The notes under the pieces were generated by a model, which searched no databases, was not told the origin of the DNA, and saw nothing but the letters and a program-made list of their open reading frames with translations. Positions 37,949 through 46,836 of a DNA stretch of 64,000 bases are shown in pieces. A program made the position numbers and the translations under genes. Source of the stretch: an uncultured Pelagibacteraceae bacterium (lineage in GTDB: Bacteria > Pseudomonadota > Alphaproteobacteria > Pelagibacterales > Pelagibacteraceae); the NCBI GenBank assembly GCA_902610675.1, contig CACLWP010000004.1, positions 1 to 64,000 of the forward strand, given 5' to 3'. The first letter of the stretch is position 1. Every line of letters starts with the position of its first letter.

Positions 37949-39210
37949 TTTAATTTTAATACTTCACCAGCTAAATACAAAGATCCCGTAATTATTAACA
38001 AATCGTTTTCTTCAAGTGATAAGGATTTAATTGCTTTTTCAATATTTTCTTCATATTTAACATTTAAAACATGTCTAAATTTTTCCTTTAATTTTTTACC
38101 ACTGATAGCGTTTTGTTGATTAGGGATATCAACAGTGGTCAGAGATGATATATCTTTAAAGTAGCTAATATATTTCTCATGATCTTTATTAGACATCATT
38201 CCTATAATAAAATGCTTATTACAATCTAAAGTTTGAAGAAATTCATTTAAAACCCTAGCACCATCTTCATTATGACTTCCATCTAACAATAGTTTGTTAT
38301 TTTTGATTAAATTTTTAATTTTTCCAGACTTTATTTCTTGTAATCTACCAACACTTTTTATTTTGGAAATTCCATTTTTTATATCATCATCTTTAATTTC
38401 TAAATTTAATTGTCTTATCGTTGCTATTGCAGTTGAAATATTTTCTAACTGAAACTGTCCTAGAATATTTGGTAATGGAAGTTTTAATCCACCAAATTTA
38501 TCCTCATAATAAAAAAAACCGTTCTCTCCATTGAAATAGCTATAGTCTTCATTAAAAAACAATTTATTAGACAAGTTTTTATTAATCGTTTTTTTGATAT
38601 TTTTAGTTGTTTTTACCGAGTTTTGTTTCGATACAATTATATTAGAATTTAAAAGAGTAGATGTTTTTTCAAATATAATTTTTTCTACTGTTTGTTGATT
38701 TCTTGGTAACCAATCGAGATGATCTTTACTTATAGAGCATACAACACTTGCTAAATTTTTTTTTAATATATTAGTTGCGTCAAACCTATGGAATAAACCT
38801 GCCTCAATAAGATTAATATTTTCAGGATATTGAGTAGCCTTATAAAAATAACAAGCAGTCAAAGCTTCAAAAAAAGTTAAAGGATTTTGATCGTTTATTT
38901 TTTTAACTTTCTCAAAAAGATCGATTAATTCATCATCTTTTATCGTATTATTATTAAAAACAAATCTTTCATTGATTTTTTGAATATGAGGACTTGTGTA
39001 AACATTACATTTTATTTTTGCTTCTTTTAAGATTGAAAAGATTGCGTTAATAGTAGATTGTTTGCCATTAGTTCCTACTACCGATATTGCTTTAATCTTA
39101 TCTTGAGGATTACCCAGTTTTTCACAAAGTGTTTTTATACGATCTAAACTTAAATCTATTTCTTTAGGATGCAACCTTTGTAAGTGACTGAGAGTTTTCT
39201 GAAGTTTCAT
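37945..39210 (-). CDS. folC: Dihydrofolate synthase / folylpolyglutamate synthase
   Basis: Adds glutamate to dihydropteroate and to folates using ATP. Mur-ligase-like fold: P-loop GTNGKQST, TSPHIQKINERF, SKDHLDWLP and the C-terminal DGSHNEDGA. It has 421 residues. It overlaps accD by 47 nt at its start, unusually deep for this pair, and ends the trpF-trpB-trpA-accD-folC series. Confidence 0.95.
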   Translation of the reverse strand: MKLQKTLSHLQRLHPKEIDLSLDRIKTLCEKLGNPQDKIKAISVVGTNGKQSTINAIFSILKEAKIKCNVYTSPHIQKINERFVFNNNTIKDDELIDLFEKVKKINDQNPLTFFEALTACYFYKATQYPENINLIEAGLFHRFDATNILKKNLASVVCSISKDHLDWLPRNQQTVEKIIFEKTSTLLNSNIIVSKQNSVKTTKNIKKTINKNLSNKLFFNEDYSYFNGENGFFYYEDKFGGLKLPLPNILGQFQLENISTAIATIRQLNLEIKDDDIKNGISKIKSVGRLQEIKSGKIKNLIKNNKLLLDGSHNEDGARVLNEFLQTLDCNKHFIIGMMSNKDHEKYISYFKDISSLTTVDIPNQQNAISGKKLKEKFRHVLNVKYEENIEKAIKSLSLEENDLLIITGSLYLAGEVLKLN

Positions 39211-40096
39211 TTTCTTCAGTGGTTATAGCATCGTTTTTATTTAATAAAATTGATAATAAAATGCCAAATTTTTCTTTAAGATCTTTTCTATCAATAATTA
39301 GGTCTACAAACCCAGTTTTCTTAACATAAGAACTTTTTTGAAAATTTTCTGGCAGACTTTCTTTAACAGTTCCTTCAATAACACGTTTGCCTGCAAAGGC
39401 TATTAAAGCATGGTCAGACTCTGCGATATGTAAATCACCCAACATTGCATATGAGGCTGTTATTCCTCCTGCAGTTGGATCTGTTAAACAGACTAAGTAA
39501 GGTAAACCATTTTTTTTGAGCTCATTTATAGCAAGTGTGGTCCTCGTCATCTGGGACAAGGATATTAAACTTTCCATCATTCTCATACCACCACCTGAGC
39601 TAAAGCAAATAAATGGTGTTTTATTTTCTATTGCGTGTTGAATACCATATAAAAAAGCTTCACCTTCAGCGGCTGCTATTGAAGCTCCTAAAAATTCAAA
39701 ATCTGATGCAACTGCAGTAATCTTAATATTATTTATCGACCCAGATACCACCATCATACCACAATCTAAACCTGTTTTTTTTCTAGCACTTTTCAATCTA
39801 TCTTTATAAGATTTTGAGTCTGTCCAGCTTAAAGGATCATCTTTTGGGATAGGTGTTTTAAAAACTTCATAATTATTTATTCCAAAAAGAATATCAAATC
39901 TTTGTTTTGGCTTAATCTTATGATGTTTATTACAATCTGGACATACCCAAAGATTTTGCTCTAGACTTTTTTTTAAAATTGGACCCTTGCAACAGGATGT
40001 CCAATCACTATTAGCAATGTCCTCTTTTGATGCTCTTTTATGAATAGCAGTTTTAATTTTTTCACCAGCTTTAATTATTTTTGTTATCCAATTCAT
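39164..40096 (-). CDS. accD: Acetyl-CoA carboxylase carboxyltransferase beta subunit, altered zinc motif
   Basis: With AccA, transfers carboxyl from carboxybiotin to acetyl-CoA, the committed step of fatty-acid synthesis. The crotonase-like core is intact (GEAFLYGIQHAIE, FSSGGGMRMMESLISL, DPTAGGITASYAMLGD, GKRVIEGT). The N-terminal zinc ribbon normally reads C-x2-C then C-x2-C. Here the first pair is contiguous (Cys35-Cys36; two residues deleted relative to CDSC), while CPDC (52-55) is normal. It has 310 residues. It follows trpA with a 4-nt overlap. Confidence 0.94.
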   Translation of the reverse strand: MNWITKIIKAGEKIKTAIHKRASKEDIANSDWTSCCKGPILKKSLEQNLWVCPDCNKHHKIKPKQRFDILFGINNYEVFKTPIPKDDPLSWTDSKSYKDRLKSARKKTGLDCGMMVVSGSINNIKITAVASDFEFLGASIAAAEGEAFLYGIQHAIENKTPFICFSSGGGMRMMESLISLSQMTRTTLAINELKKNGLPYLVCLTDPTAGGITASYAMLGDLHIAESDHALIAFAGKRVIEGTVKESLPENFQKSSYVKKTGFVDLIIDRKDLKEKFGILLSILLNKNDAITTEENETSENSQSLTKVAS

Positions 40097-40893
40097 TTTA
40101 TTTTATTTTTTAATTTCCTTACGACATTATAAACATTTGTGACCGGATTTTGTCTTTTTTTAATTGAATTTGAAATTTCTTTGCAAATAGCACTTCCCAC
40201 GACTAAACCATCAGCTTTTTTTAGAGATTTTATGGTTTTTTCAGTTATGCCAAAACCAATTACAACATTTTTTTTTGGACTGATTCTTTTAATTCTGTCG
40301 TAATTTAAAAGTATTTCTTTGGATGAAACTTTTAGTTTGCCACCAGTGGTAGACAACATTGATATGAAATAGTTCATTGGATGAGAGTCTTTAATTATTT
40401 TTTTTAGTCTTTCTTTAGTGGTAGTAGGTGACAAAAGTTGAATGAAATAAATTGATTTTTTTTTACATTTTTTTGCAAAATTCTTATTTTCTGGCCACGG
40501 CAAATCTACAATTATCAGTCCATTAACACCACAAGTTTTGCATTTAGTTAAAAATTGATTTTCTCCGTATTGAAATATCATATTATAGTAGCCCATCAAT
40601 ATAATTGGTTTTGCTTTATCTGATCTTCTAAAATCTTTGACGATCTTAAAAATATCATTAATTTTGATCCCATGTTTGATTGCTCTGTATGCACTTGTTT
40701 GTATTTGGCTGCCATCTGCAACGGGAGTGTTGTGTGGTACACCTAATTCTAAAATGTCAGCATTTTTAGATATAGATTTTAATATGGCTAAAGATTGCTT
40801 TTTAGTGCTGTCACCACCAACTGTATAAGTTAATAAAGCTGGTCTATTTTCTTGTTTTGCTTTCTTAAAGGCATCACTAATTGGATTTGACAT
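40093..40893 (-). CDS. trpA: Tryptophan synthase alpha subunit, altered loop 2
   Basis: Cleaves indole-3-glycerol phosphate to indole for TrpB. The catalytic pair Glu49 and Asp60 is kept at the same numbering as in enteric TrpA. The loop between them, normally PFSDP, reads PHNTP, and the loop 6 region reads SMLSTTGGKLK instead of the SRAGVTG type. The TIM-barrel phosphate end VIGFGI/GLVVGSAI is normal. It has 266 residues. It overlaps trpB by 17 nt and accD by 4 nt. Confidence 0.9.
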   Translation of the reverse strand: MSNPISDAFKKAKQENRPALLTYTVGGDSTKKQSLAILKSISKNADILELGVPHNTPVADGSQIQTSAYRAIKHGIKINDIFKIVKDFRRSDKAKPIILMGYYNMIFQYGENQFLTKCKTCGVNGLIIVDLPWPENKNFAKKCKKKSIYFIQLLSPTTTKERLKKIIKDSHPMNYFISMLSTTGGKLKVSSKEILLNYDRIKRISPKKNVVIGFGITEKTIKSLKKADGLVVGSAICKEISNSIKKRQNPVTNVYNVVRKLKNKIK

Positions 40894-42121
40894 ATTTTTT
40901 TCCTAATCTTTTTTCTAAAATACCTCGATCTTTGTAAGCATCTCCACAACTATTGACAATTACAATTGTGTCTTTACTAAACTTCTTAGACTCTTTTATT
41001 GCAACAGAGAAGGCATGACTTGGTTCGAGAGAAGGTCTTAATTTTTCAAATTTTGTCACTAGTTTATAAGCTTTCAGCGCTTCCTCATCACTTACAGCGG
41101 TATATCTTGCTCTTTTTGTATCTTTTAAAAAACAATGGAGTGGAGAAATTCCCGGATAATCAAGTCCTGCTGAAATTGACTCGGTTTCCTCTATTTGTCC
41201 ATCTGAGTTTTGATTTACATATTGAGCTGCGCCATGAAGAATTCCAATTTTAGAACCATAAGTCAAAGGTGCTGCATGTTTTTTACTTTTTGAAGGCCCA
41301 CCAGCCTCTACACCTATAAACTCACATTGCTTTTTACTGTAATCCATAAATTCATTCCAAAAACCATAACTTGAACTTCCACCACCTACACAGTTGTACA
41401 GTTTTAGTTTTTTTGGAACAGAACCAAACTCATTTATTAGTTGGACTTTTAGCTCTCGTGAAATTTGACTTGTGCTCCATCCACAGATACGTACGAAAAC
41501 TGCTGGTCCTACCGTGCTTCCAACACACATGGCTGTAGTGTCACAATTAGCAACCCAAAATCGCATACATTCTGAGACAGCATCAACAAGAGTTTGACTC
41601 CCTGAATATACTGGTATGACTTCTGCTCCATTTTTTTTCATGGCCTTCACATTTGGTTGTTGTCTCTCAATATCTTTCGAGCCCATAAAAATTTTACATT
41701 TAAGACCAAATTTTTTAGCTGCCATACTTAACATTTTACCAGCGTACCCTGCACCGGTATCACCAATGATGGTTTTTTTCCCAGAACGTTTTGCAAGCAA
41801 ACAATGAACTGTTGCGTTATAAATTTTATGTGCCCCTCCGTTGGCATCCGATACAACCTTTGACCAAATTTGAGCTCCACCCACATGTTTTGTTAGGTTT
41901 TCTAATTTTATAAAACGAGTAGGGGAACCAATCCAGTTTTTAAAATATCTATCTCTTTCAGCAATAAATCTTTTATCTTTTTTGAGTTTGTTAAATAGAA
42001 TTTCTAAATCTTCAATAGGTTTTTTTAATGTTTCAGGTACAAAATTTCCACCGAATTTACCTCCCCAAAATCCAAGTTTATTTCCTTGATCGATTAATGG
42101 GATACCTTTTTTAATTTTCAT
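40877..42121 (-). CDS. trpB: Tryptophan synthase beta chain, highly divergent active site
   Basis: PLP enzyme that normally joins indole and serine to tryptophan. Overall length (414) and the ends match TrpB: GKFGGNFVPETL near the start, ISAGLDYPGISP late. The Schiff-base Lys99 sits in GGAHKIYN. However, the ETGAGQHG motif is DTGAGYAG (Asp121 for the catalytic Glu109), GGGSNAIG is GGGSSSYG, the AGPHPYP segment is VGPAVFV, and LSGRGDKD is SCGDAYKD, putting Cys392 where Ser377 contacts the PLP ring. KREDL before the Lys is replaced. It overlaps trpF by 4 nt. Locus position says TrpB; activity may differ. Confidence 0.85.
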   Translation of the reverse strand: MKIKKGIPLIDQGNKLGFWGGKFGGNFVPETLKKPIEDLEILFNKLKKDKRFIAERDRYFKNWIGSPTRFIKLENLTKHVGGAQIWSKVVSDANGGAHKIYNATVHCLLAKRSGKKTIIGDTGAGYAGKMLSMAAKKFGLKCKIFMGSKDIERQQPNVKAMKKNGAEVIPVYSGSQTLVDAVSECMRFWVANCDTTAMCVGSTVGPAVFVRICGWSTSQISRELKVQLINEFGSVPKKLKLYNCVGGGSSSYGFWNEFMDYSKKQCEFIGVEAGGPSKSKKHAAPLTYGSKIGILHGAAQYVNQNSDGQIEETESISAGLDYPGISPLHCFLKDTKRARYTAVSDEEALKAYKLVTKFEKLRPSLEPSHAFSVAIKESKKFSKDTIVIVNSCGDAYKDRGILEKRLGKKYVKSN

Positions 42122-42735
42122 ATTTTCGCAAATAAATTTAATAATTTATCAATTTTATTAATATCTTTTTTTCCATTCTTATCCTCTAGGGCACCGCTAA
42201 GATCAACAATAAAATCTTTATTCTTAAAGTTAGGTATATCATCTATTTGTATGTTTCCAGCAATCATTTTATTTAATTCATTCGGCACCTCATTAAGTAG
42301 ATTGTGATTAAAGCTTTCAGATTTATGGTAACCTTTTGAGTCAAATAGAATTATATCTGAGATTTCATAATAATCTTTATATTTTAATACATCTTTTTTA
42401 TTAGAGACAGTTAATGCTGAGATTATCTTTTTTTTGTATTTCAATTTTATTTCTAATGTTCTCTGGGGCTCAACGTCATAGAGTTGATAATAATCAAAAT
42501 TTAAATCTTTAATTTTTTCTAAAATTTCATTATTTGGCTTAACAAGCACAGAAACAAAGCTAAGTTGTTTTTTATCAACATTAATTAAATTTTTTAATTT
42601 TTTATATTCAACAAATCTTCTACTTTTTTCATAATTGGTTATAAACCCTATGAATTTTGACGGGTAGGGATGATTTAAAATATAGTTTAAAGTTTTAGGA
42701 TCTGAGACCCCGCAAATTTTTAAGCCTTTGATCAT
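42118..42735 (-). CDS. trpF: Phosphoribosylanthranilate isomerase, divergent
   Basis: Third Trp-pathway step, an Amadori rearrangement in a TIM barrel. KICGV keeps the catalytic Cys at the start and ILFDSKG keeps the catalytic-type Asp. The usual GGTG after it is replaced by KGYHKSES, and the phosphate-binding GGLxxxNV by GNIQIDDI; VDLSGALED stands for the terminal DVSSGVE. It has 205 residues. It is first in trpF-trpB-trpA, preceded by pyrF (4-nt overlap). Confidence 0.82.
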   Translation of the reverse strand: MIKGLKICGVSDPKTLNYILNHPYPSKFIGFITNYEKSRRFVEYKKLKNLINVDKKQLSFVSVLVKPNNEILEKIKDLNFDYYQLYDVEPQRTLEIKLKYKKKIISALTVSNKKDVLKYKDYYEISDIILFDSKGYHKSESFNHNLLNEVPNELNKMIAGNIQIDDIPNFKNKDFIVDLSGALEDKNGKKDINKIDKLLNLFAKI

Positions 42736-43406
42736 TTGTTTATATGATCGATTAATTTTTGAATATTCTTTTTTATATCGCCCTTAGTTATTGGCCTACC
42801 GATTACCAACCAGTCACTCCCATTCTTGTAGGCTTGATTGGGAGTTAAAATCCTTTTTTGATCGTTTTTGTCTTTATTTATTCTAATACCTGGAGTAATT
42901 ATTTCTTTTTTGAATACTTTTTTAACTATCTTTATTTCCTGAGCACTACAAACTATAGCATCTAATTTTGCTTTGGATGCAAGCTTAGCTTGTTGCAAAA
43001 CTAATTTTTTTACATTGTTCTTGTGACCTATTTGTTTAAGTGCTTTATTATCTAATGACGTTAAAACAGTTACCCCAACTAATTTAGTTTTTCCTGATAC
43101 TTTTTTGGCAGAAATTAGAGCTTTCAAGCCTGAGCTAATATGTATCGTCAAGTAATCTATTTTTAGGTCTTTAACTGCTTTTATTGTTGAAACGCAGGTA
43201 TTAGGAATATCATTTAGTTTCAAATCTGCAAAAATAATCTGATTTTTTAATTTAGATAAAAAATTTCTACCATTTTTCGAGTTTAAAAATTCTAAACCAA
43301 ATTTATAACCTAATTTCAATTTAGGATTTCTAGATTTTGTAATTATTTCTCTTATTTTTTTGATATTTGTACTGTCACAGGCAACAAATATTTTATTCAT
43401 CTTCAT
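42732..43406 (-). CDS. pyrF: Orotidine 5'-phosphate decarboxylase
   Basis: Last step of UMP synthesis. The catalytic D-x-K-x-x-D array appears as DLKLNDIPNT, and the phosphate end as GIRI and VIGRPIT. It has 224 residues. A second ATG two codons in (43400) is equally possible. It overlaps ihfB by 14 nt and trpF by 4 nt. Confidence 0.93.
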   Translation of the reverse strand: MKMNKIFVACDSTNIKKIREIITKSRNPKLKLGYKFGLEFLNSKNGRNFLSKLKNQIIFADLKLNDIPNTCVSTIKAVKDLKIDYLTIHISSGLKALISAKKVSGKTKLVGVTVLTSLDNKALKQIGHKNNVKKLVLQQAKLASKAKLDAIVCSAQEIKIVKKVFKKEIITPGIRINKDKNDQKRILTPNQAYKNGSDWLVIGRPITKGDIKKNIQKLIDHINK

Positions 43407-43686
43407 TATTTATTTTTTTAAACATTTCTTTAGCCATTTTAAAGTGAATTGTTTTTTTTTCCGGAGTATTTACTTTCTCTCCAGTTTTGGGATTTCTTGA
43501 AATTCGAGATTTTTGAAAATTGGTTGAGAATACACCAAATCCTCTAAGTTCAATTCTTTCTCCTCTTTTTAGTGTTTTTTTTATTTCATCTAAAATAATG
43601 TTTGTAAATTTTTTTAAATCTTTTTTTAAAAAATTTGGATAATTTTTTGAGAGTTGTTTTAAAAGCTTTGATTTTACAATAGCCAA
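43393..43686 (-). CDS. ihfB: Integration host factor beta subunit
   Basis: DNA-bending HU/IHF-family protein of 97 residues. It has GERIELRGFGVFS, the DNA-binding arm SRISRNPKTGEKV with the intercalating Pro, and HFKMAKEM. Location directly after rpsA (10-nt gap) is the usual one for ihfB and separates it from HU. It normally pairs with IhfA to shape promoters and the origin. Confidence 0.93.
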   Translation of the reverse strand: MAIVKSKLLKQLSKNYPNFLKKDLKKFTNIILDEIKKTLKRGERIELRGFGVFSTNFQKSRISRNPKTGEKVNTPEKKTIHFKMAKEMFKKINNEDE

Positions 43687-43696
43687 TTTTTAACGT

Positions 43697-45421
43697 TTAA
43701 TTATCTTTTTTTTTTTTATCTAAATCCTCTGACAAAGATGAAAAAGGTAAATTTTTTCCAGAACCTTCAGCTCCATATTTGTCCAAAGCCTCTTTTTTTT
43801 GAATTTCTTCTAATAGCTTTATACTTAGGGAAACTTTTCTTTTTTCTAACTCTAACTCAGCTATCGCACAATCAATTCTTTCACCACCTGTGAACCTTGA
43901 TGGACGAGCATCAGCAGAATTTATTGCTATTTGATTTTTTTTAATAATAAAATCCATTTCACACCCCTCCGGTCTAACAACAAGACCTTTGTTGTCAGTA
44001 GATACGATTTTTACTGTAATTATTTGATTAACTCCCTTATCACTAAACCAATCTAATGGATCTGGTAAAGTCTGTCTTAATCCAACTCTAATTTTCTGAT
44101 CCTCTGTTTTAATTTCTAAAACTTTAACTTTAATTTTGTCATTAATGTTAAATTTTTTAAGTTCTTCTTCTCCATTATTTAAATAAGTTAAATCATTACA
44201 ATGTAAGAATGCATCTATATCTAAGTCTTTAACGCTTACAAATAAAGAATATTCATTTTTATTTACTACACTGGTCTCAATTATTGTTCCCACTGGATAT
44301 TTTTTCTCGAAAACTACAAAAGGATTTTCTTTTGCCTGTTTATATGAAATTGCAATTCTTCTTTTGTCTTTATCTATTTCTGTGATAACACAATCTATTT
44401 CATCTCCAACTTTAAACATCTTCTTTGCAGACAAATTTTTCTTTGTCCAGCTTAACTCACTTGAATGTAATAAAGTTGTTAACCCTGGTTCTAGTTCACA
44501 AAATGCACCGAAATCGATAATTTTTACGACTTTGGCCTTATAAATTTTGTTTAACTCATAATTCTCAACGTGTTCAAAAGGATCAGGAGATAATTGTTTT
44601 ATTGAACAACCTATTTGCAACTTTTCTTTATCAATACTTATGACTTTTAAATCATGTTTTTCCCCAATATTAAATACCTCCTCAGGATGATTTACTCTGC
44701 TATAAGATATCTCTTGTAGGTGAACTAAAACATCTAATTCATTATTTACATTGAAAAAACAACCAAAAGAACTGTAACCTTTTACCTCAGCATTTTTAAT
44801 TACATCACCAATTTTATATTTTTCAATAATTTTTGCTTTATCTTCTTTTTTAAATGATGAAATTATTTCTTTTCTTGAAACGCAAGCGTTACCTCTAACT
44901 TTGTCTAATTTTATTAAGGCAAATTTTTGTGGTTCGTTCATTAAATGACCTATATCTTTTAAGGGTTTGTCGCTTATTTGAGATCCTGGTAAGAACATTA
45001 ACGAACCCGTATCAATATGTTCAACTATGCATCCACCTTTACATTTAGATACAATTTTGCCCATGATAGGCTCTTTTTTTTCATATGCCTCAACTAGTTT
45101 ATCCCATCCTTTAATTTTCTGTGCTTTGCTAGCAGAGACAACAACATCACCATTTCTATCTTCTATCTTTTCTAATAAAACTGGTATTGTTTCACCAATT
45201 TTAATTTTTTCACTTAATCCCATGGTTTTTAACTCATTAATATCTAAAACTGGCTCAGATTTTAAGTTTGGTATATAAAGGAAAATGTACTTTTCAGTAA
45301 TTTTATTTACTTTTCCCTCAATAATTTTACCTTCCTCAATAGTGATTTTCGAAAGTTGATTATTTAATAAATTCTCAAACTCTTTGGATGCGGGGTTTGA
45401 TAGATCTTTGTATACTTCCAT
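43697..45421 (-). CDS. rpsA: 30S ribosomal protein S1
   Basis: Binds mRNA on the 30S subunit. Six S1/OB repeats fill about residues 30-555; typical repeat segments are GDVIKNAEVKGYSSFGCFFN, VVKIIDFGAFCELE and VKIVSTDNKGLVVRP. The length of 574 residues is normal. In many Alphaproteobacteria cmk lies between aroA and rpsA; here only 81 bp without a gene separate them. The C-terminal Lys run is encoded by a 12-nt T tract on the plus strand (43706-43717). Confidence 0.96.
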   Translation of the reverse strand: MEVYKDLSNPASKEFENLLNNQLSKITIEEGKIIEGKVNKITEKYIFLYIPNLKSEPVLDINELKTMGLSEKIKIGETIPVLLEKIEDRNGDVVVSASKAQKIKGWDKLVEAYEKKEPIMGKIVSKCKGGCIVEHIDTGSLMFLPGSQISDKPLKDIGHLMNEPQKFALIKLDKVRGNACVSRKEIISSFKKEDKAKIIEKYKIGDVIKNAEVKGYSSFGCFFNVNNELDVLVHLQEISYSRVNHPEEVFNIGEKHDLKVISIDKEKLQIGCSIKQLSPDPFEHVENYELNKIYKAKVVKIIDFGAFCELEPGLTTLLHSSELSWTKKNLSAKKMFKVGDEIDCVITEIDKDKRRIAISYKQAKENPFVVFEKKYPVGTIIETSVVNKNEYSLFVSVKDLDIDAFLHCNDLTYLNNGEEELKKFNINDKIKVKVLEIKTEDQKIRVGLRQTLPDPLDWFSDKGVNQIITVKIVSTDNKGLVVRPEGCEMDFIIKKNQIAINSADARPSRFTGGERIDCAIAELELEKRKVSLSIKLLEEIQKKEALDKYGAEGSGKNLPFSSLSEDLDKKKKDN

Positions 45422-45502
45422 TAATTCAAATTCATTTTCATTTTTAAAGTTTTAAAAACTTCGAACTTTTAGATAAATTTAAACATAAGATCAACAGTGA
45501 AT

Positions 45503-46825
45503 TTAGCGTATTTTAGCACCTAAATACTCAATTTTTTTTAGAAAAGATGGGAAAGAAGTATTTATAGCTTCTTTATTAGCTATAGACCAGTCACCCCCAA
45601 AAATTAAGGCAGCTACAGTTGCAGTCATAAAAACTCTGTGATCTTTGAGAAAATTTTTAATAACTATTTTATTTTTGATTTCTAAATTAGGGTTTCCATA
45701 AATCTTTATACTTTTATCTGTTAAAACATTTTTAATGCCCATTTTGTTAAGTATTTTAGAGCCCCATTTTAATCTAGGACTCTCTTTTTCATTCAACTCA
45801 GCTAAATTTTTAAAATAAGAAACACCCTCTGCTTTTGCAGCGACAAGAAATATTAGCAAAAATTCATCAATCGCAGAGCTATTAAATCTAGAGGGACAAT
45901 TTATAGCTTTAATATTTTTTGTGCTTTTAACAATTAGATCTGCTATTTTTTCACCTTTATACTCCCTCACATTTATCTTTTGTATTTTGACACCCATCAT
46001 TTTAAGAATATGTAAAATCCCAACTCTAGAAGGATTTATATTAACGTTTCTTATTTTTAATTTAGAATTTTTCGTCAAAATAGTAAGAACTATGAAAAAA
46101 GCACATGAACTTATGTCAGATGGTATTTTGTAGTTTAATGCTGGTATCTTTTTTTTTCCTTTAATCTTAATAAGGTCATAATTTCTTTTTTTTTTAATTT
46201 TTATTGGCAACTTTAAATACTTAAAAAGAAGCTCGCTATGATTTCTAGATTTTTTTGCTTTGATTATTGTTTCACCACTTGTATTTAATGCAGCTAACAT
46301 CAGAGAACTTTTGACTTGAGCAGATCCTTTTATCTCATTATAAAATATTGGATTAGGATTATTAGTTCCTCTAATTGTTATTGGAAGCTTTCCCAAATTA
46401 CTTTTGAAATTTGCTCCAAATTTTTTTAAAGGTTTAATAATTCTCATAAAATCTCTCTTTGATAAACTTCTGTCACCTTTTAATTTAATTGCACATTTTG
46501 TGTGGGTTAAAAGACCCATAATAAGTCTTCCTAGGGTGCCTGAATTTCCAGCATTTAAAATTAAATTTTTCTTATAGTCAAATCCATTTAAACCCACACC
46601 ATTTATTTCACAAAAATTTTTTGATATCTTCAACTTCACACCAAGTTTTTTAAGACATTTTAAAGTGTTAATTACATCCTCTGAAAGTAATAAATTTTTT
46701 GATTTAGATTTGTAATCTGATTGTGAAGCAATAAGCGCCCATCTTATAGATAAACTTTTATCCCCTTCTATTGACACAACTTTATTAAATTTTTTAATTT
46801 TAGTCCTGATTCTTACGAGGTGCAT
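45503..46825 (-). CDS. aroA: 3-phosphoshikimate 1-carboxyvinyltransferase (EPSP synthase)
   Basis: Sixth shikimate-pathway step: joins shikimate-3-phosphate and PEP. GDKSLSIR supplies Lys23, Ser24 and Arg28, AGNSGTLGRL the PEP site, SAQVKSSLML and PSDISSCAFF the substrate sites, and IDEFLLIFLVAA plus ELNEKES the catalytic Asp/Glu. The usual SLxxRPM is SLSKRDFM (residues 120-127), so the conserved Pro is missing. It has 440 residues. It lies between lptB (11-nt gap) and rpsA. Confidence 0.92.
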   Translation of the reverse strand: MHLVRIRTKIKKFNKVVSIEGDKSLSIRWALIASQSDYKSKSKNLLLSEDVINTLKCLKKLGVKLKISKNFCEINGVGLNGFDYKKNLILNAGNSGTLGRLIMGLLTHTKCAIKLKGDRSLSKRDFMRIIKPLKKFGANFKSNLGKLPITIRGTNNPNPIFYNEIKGSAQVKSSLMLAALNTSGETIIKAKKSRNHSELLFKYLKLPIKIKKKRNYDLIKIKGKKKIPALNYKIPSDISSCAFFIVLTILTKNSKLKIRNVNINPSRVGILHILKMMGVKIQKINVREYKGEKIADLIVKSTKNIKAINCPSRFNSSAIDEFLLIFLVAAKAEGVSYFKNLAELNEKESPRLKWGSKILNKMGIKNVLTDKSIKIYGNPNLEIKNKIVIKNFLKDHRVFMTATVAALIFGGDWSIANKEAINTSFPSFLKKIEYLGAKIR

Positions 46826-46836
46826 TTTTTTATATC

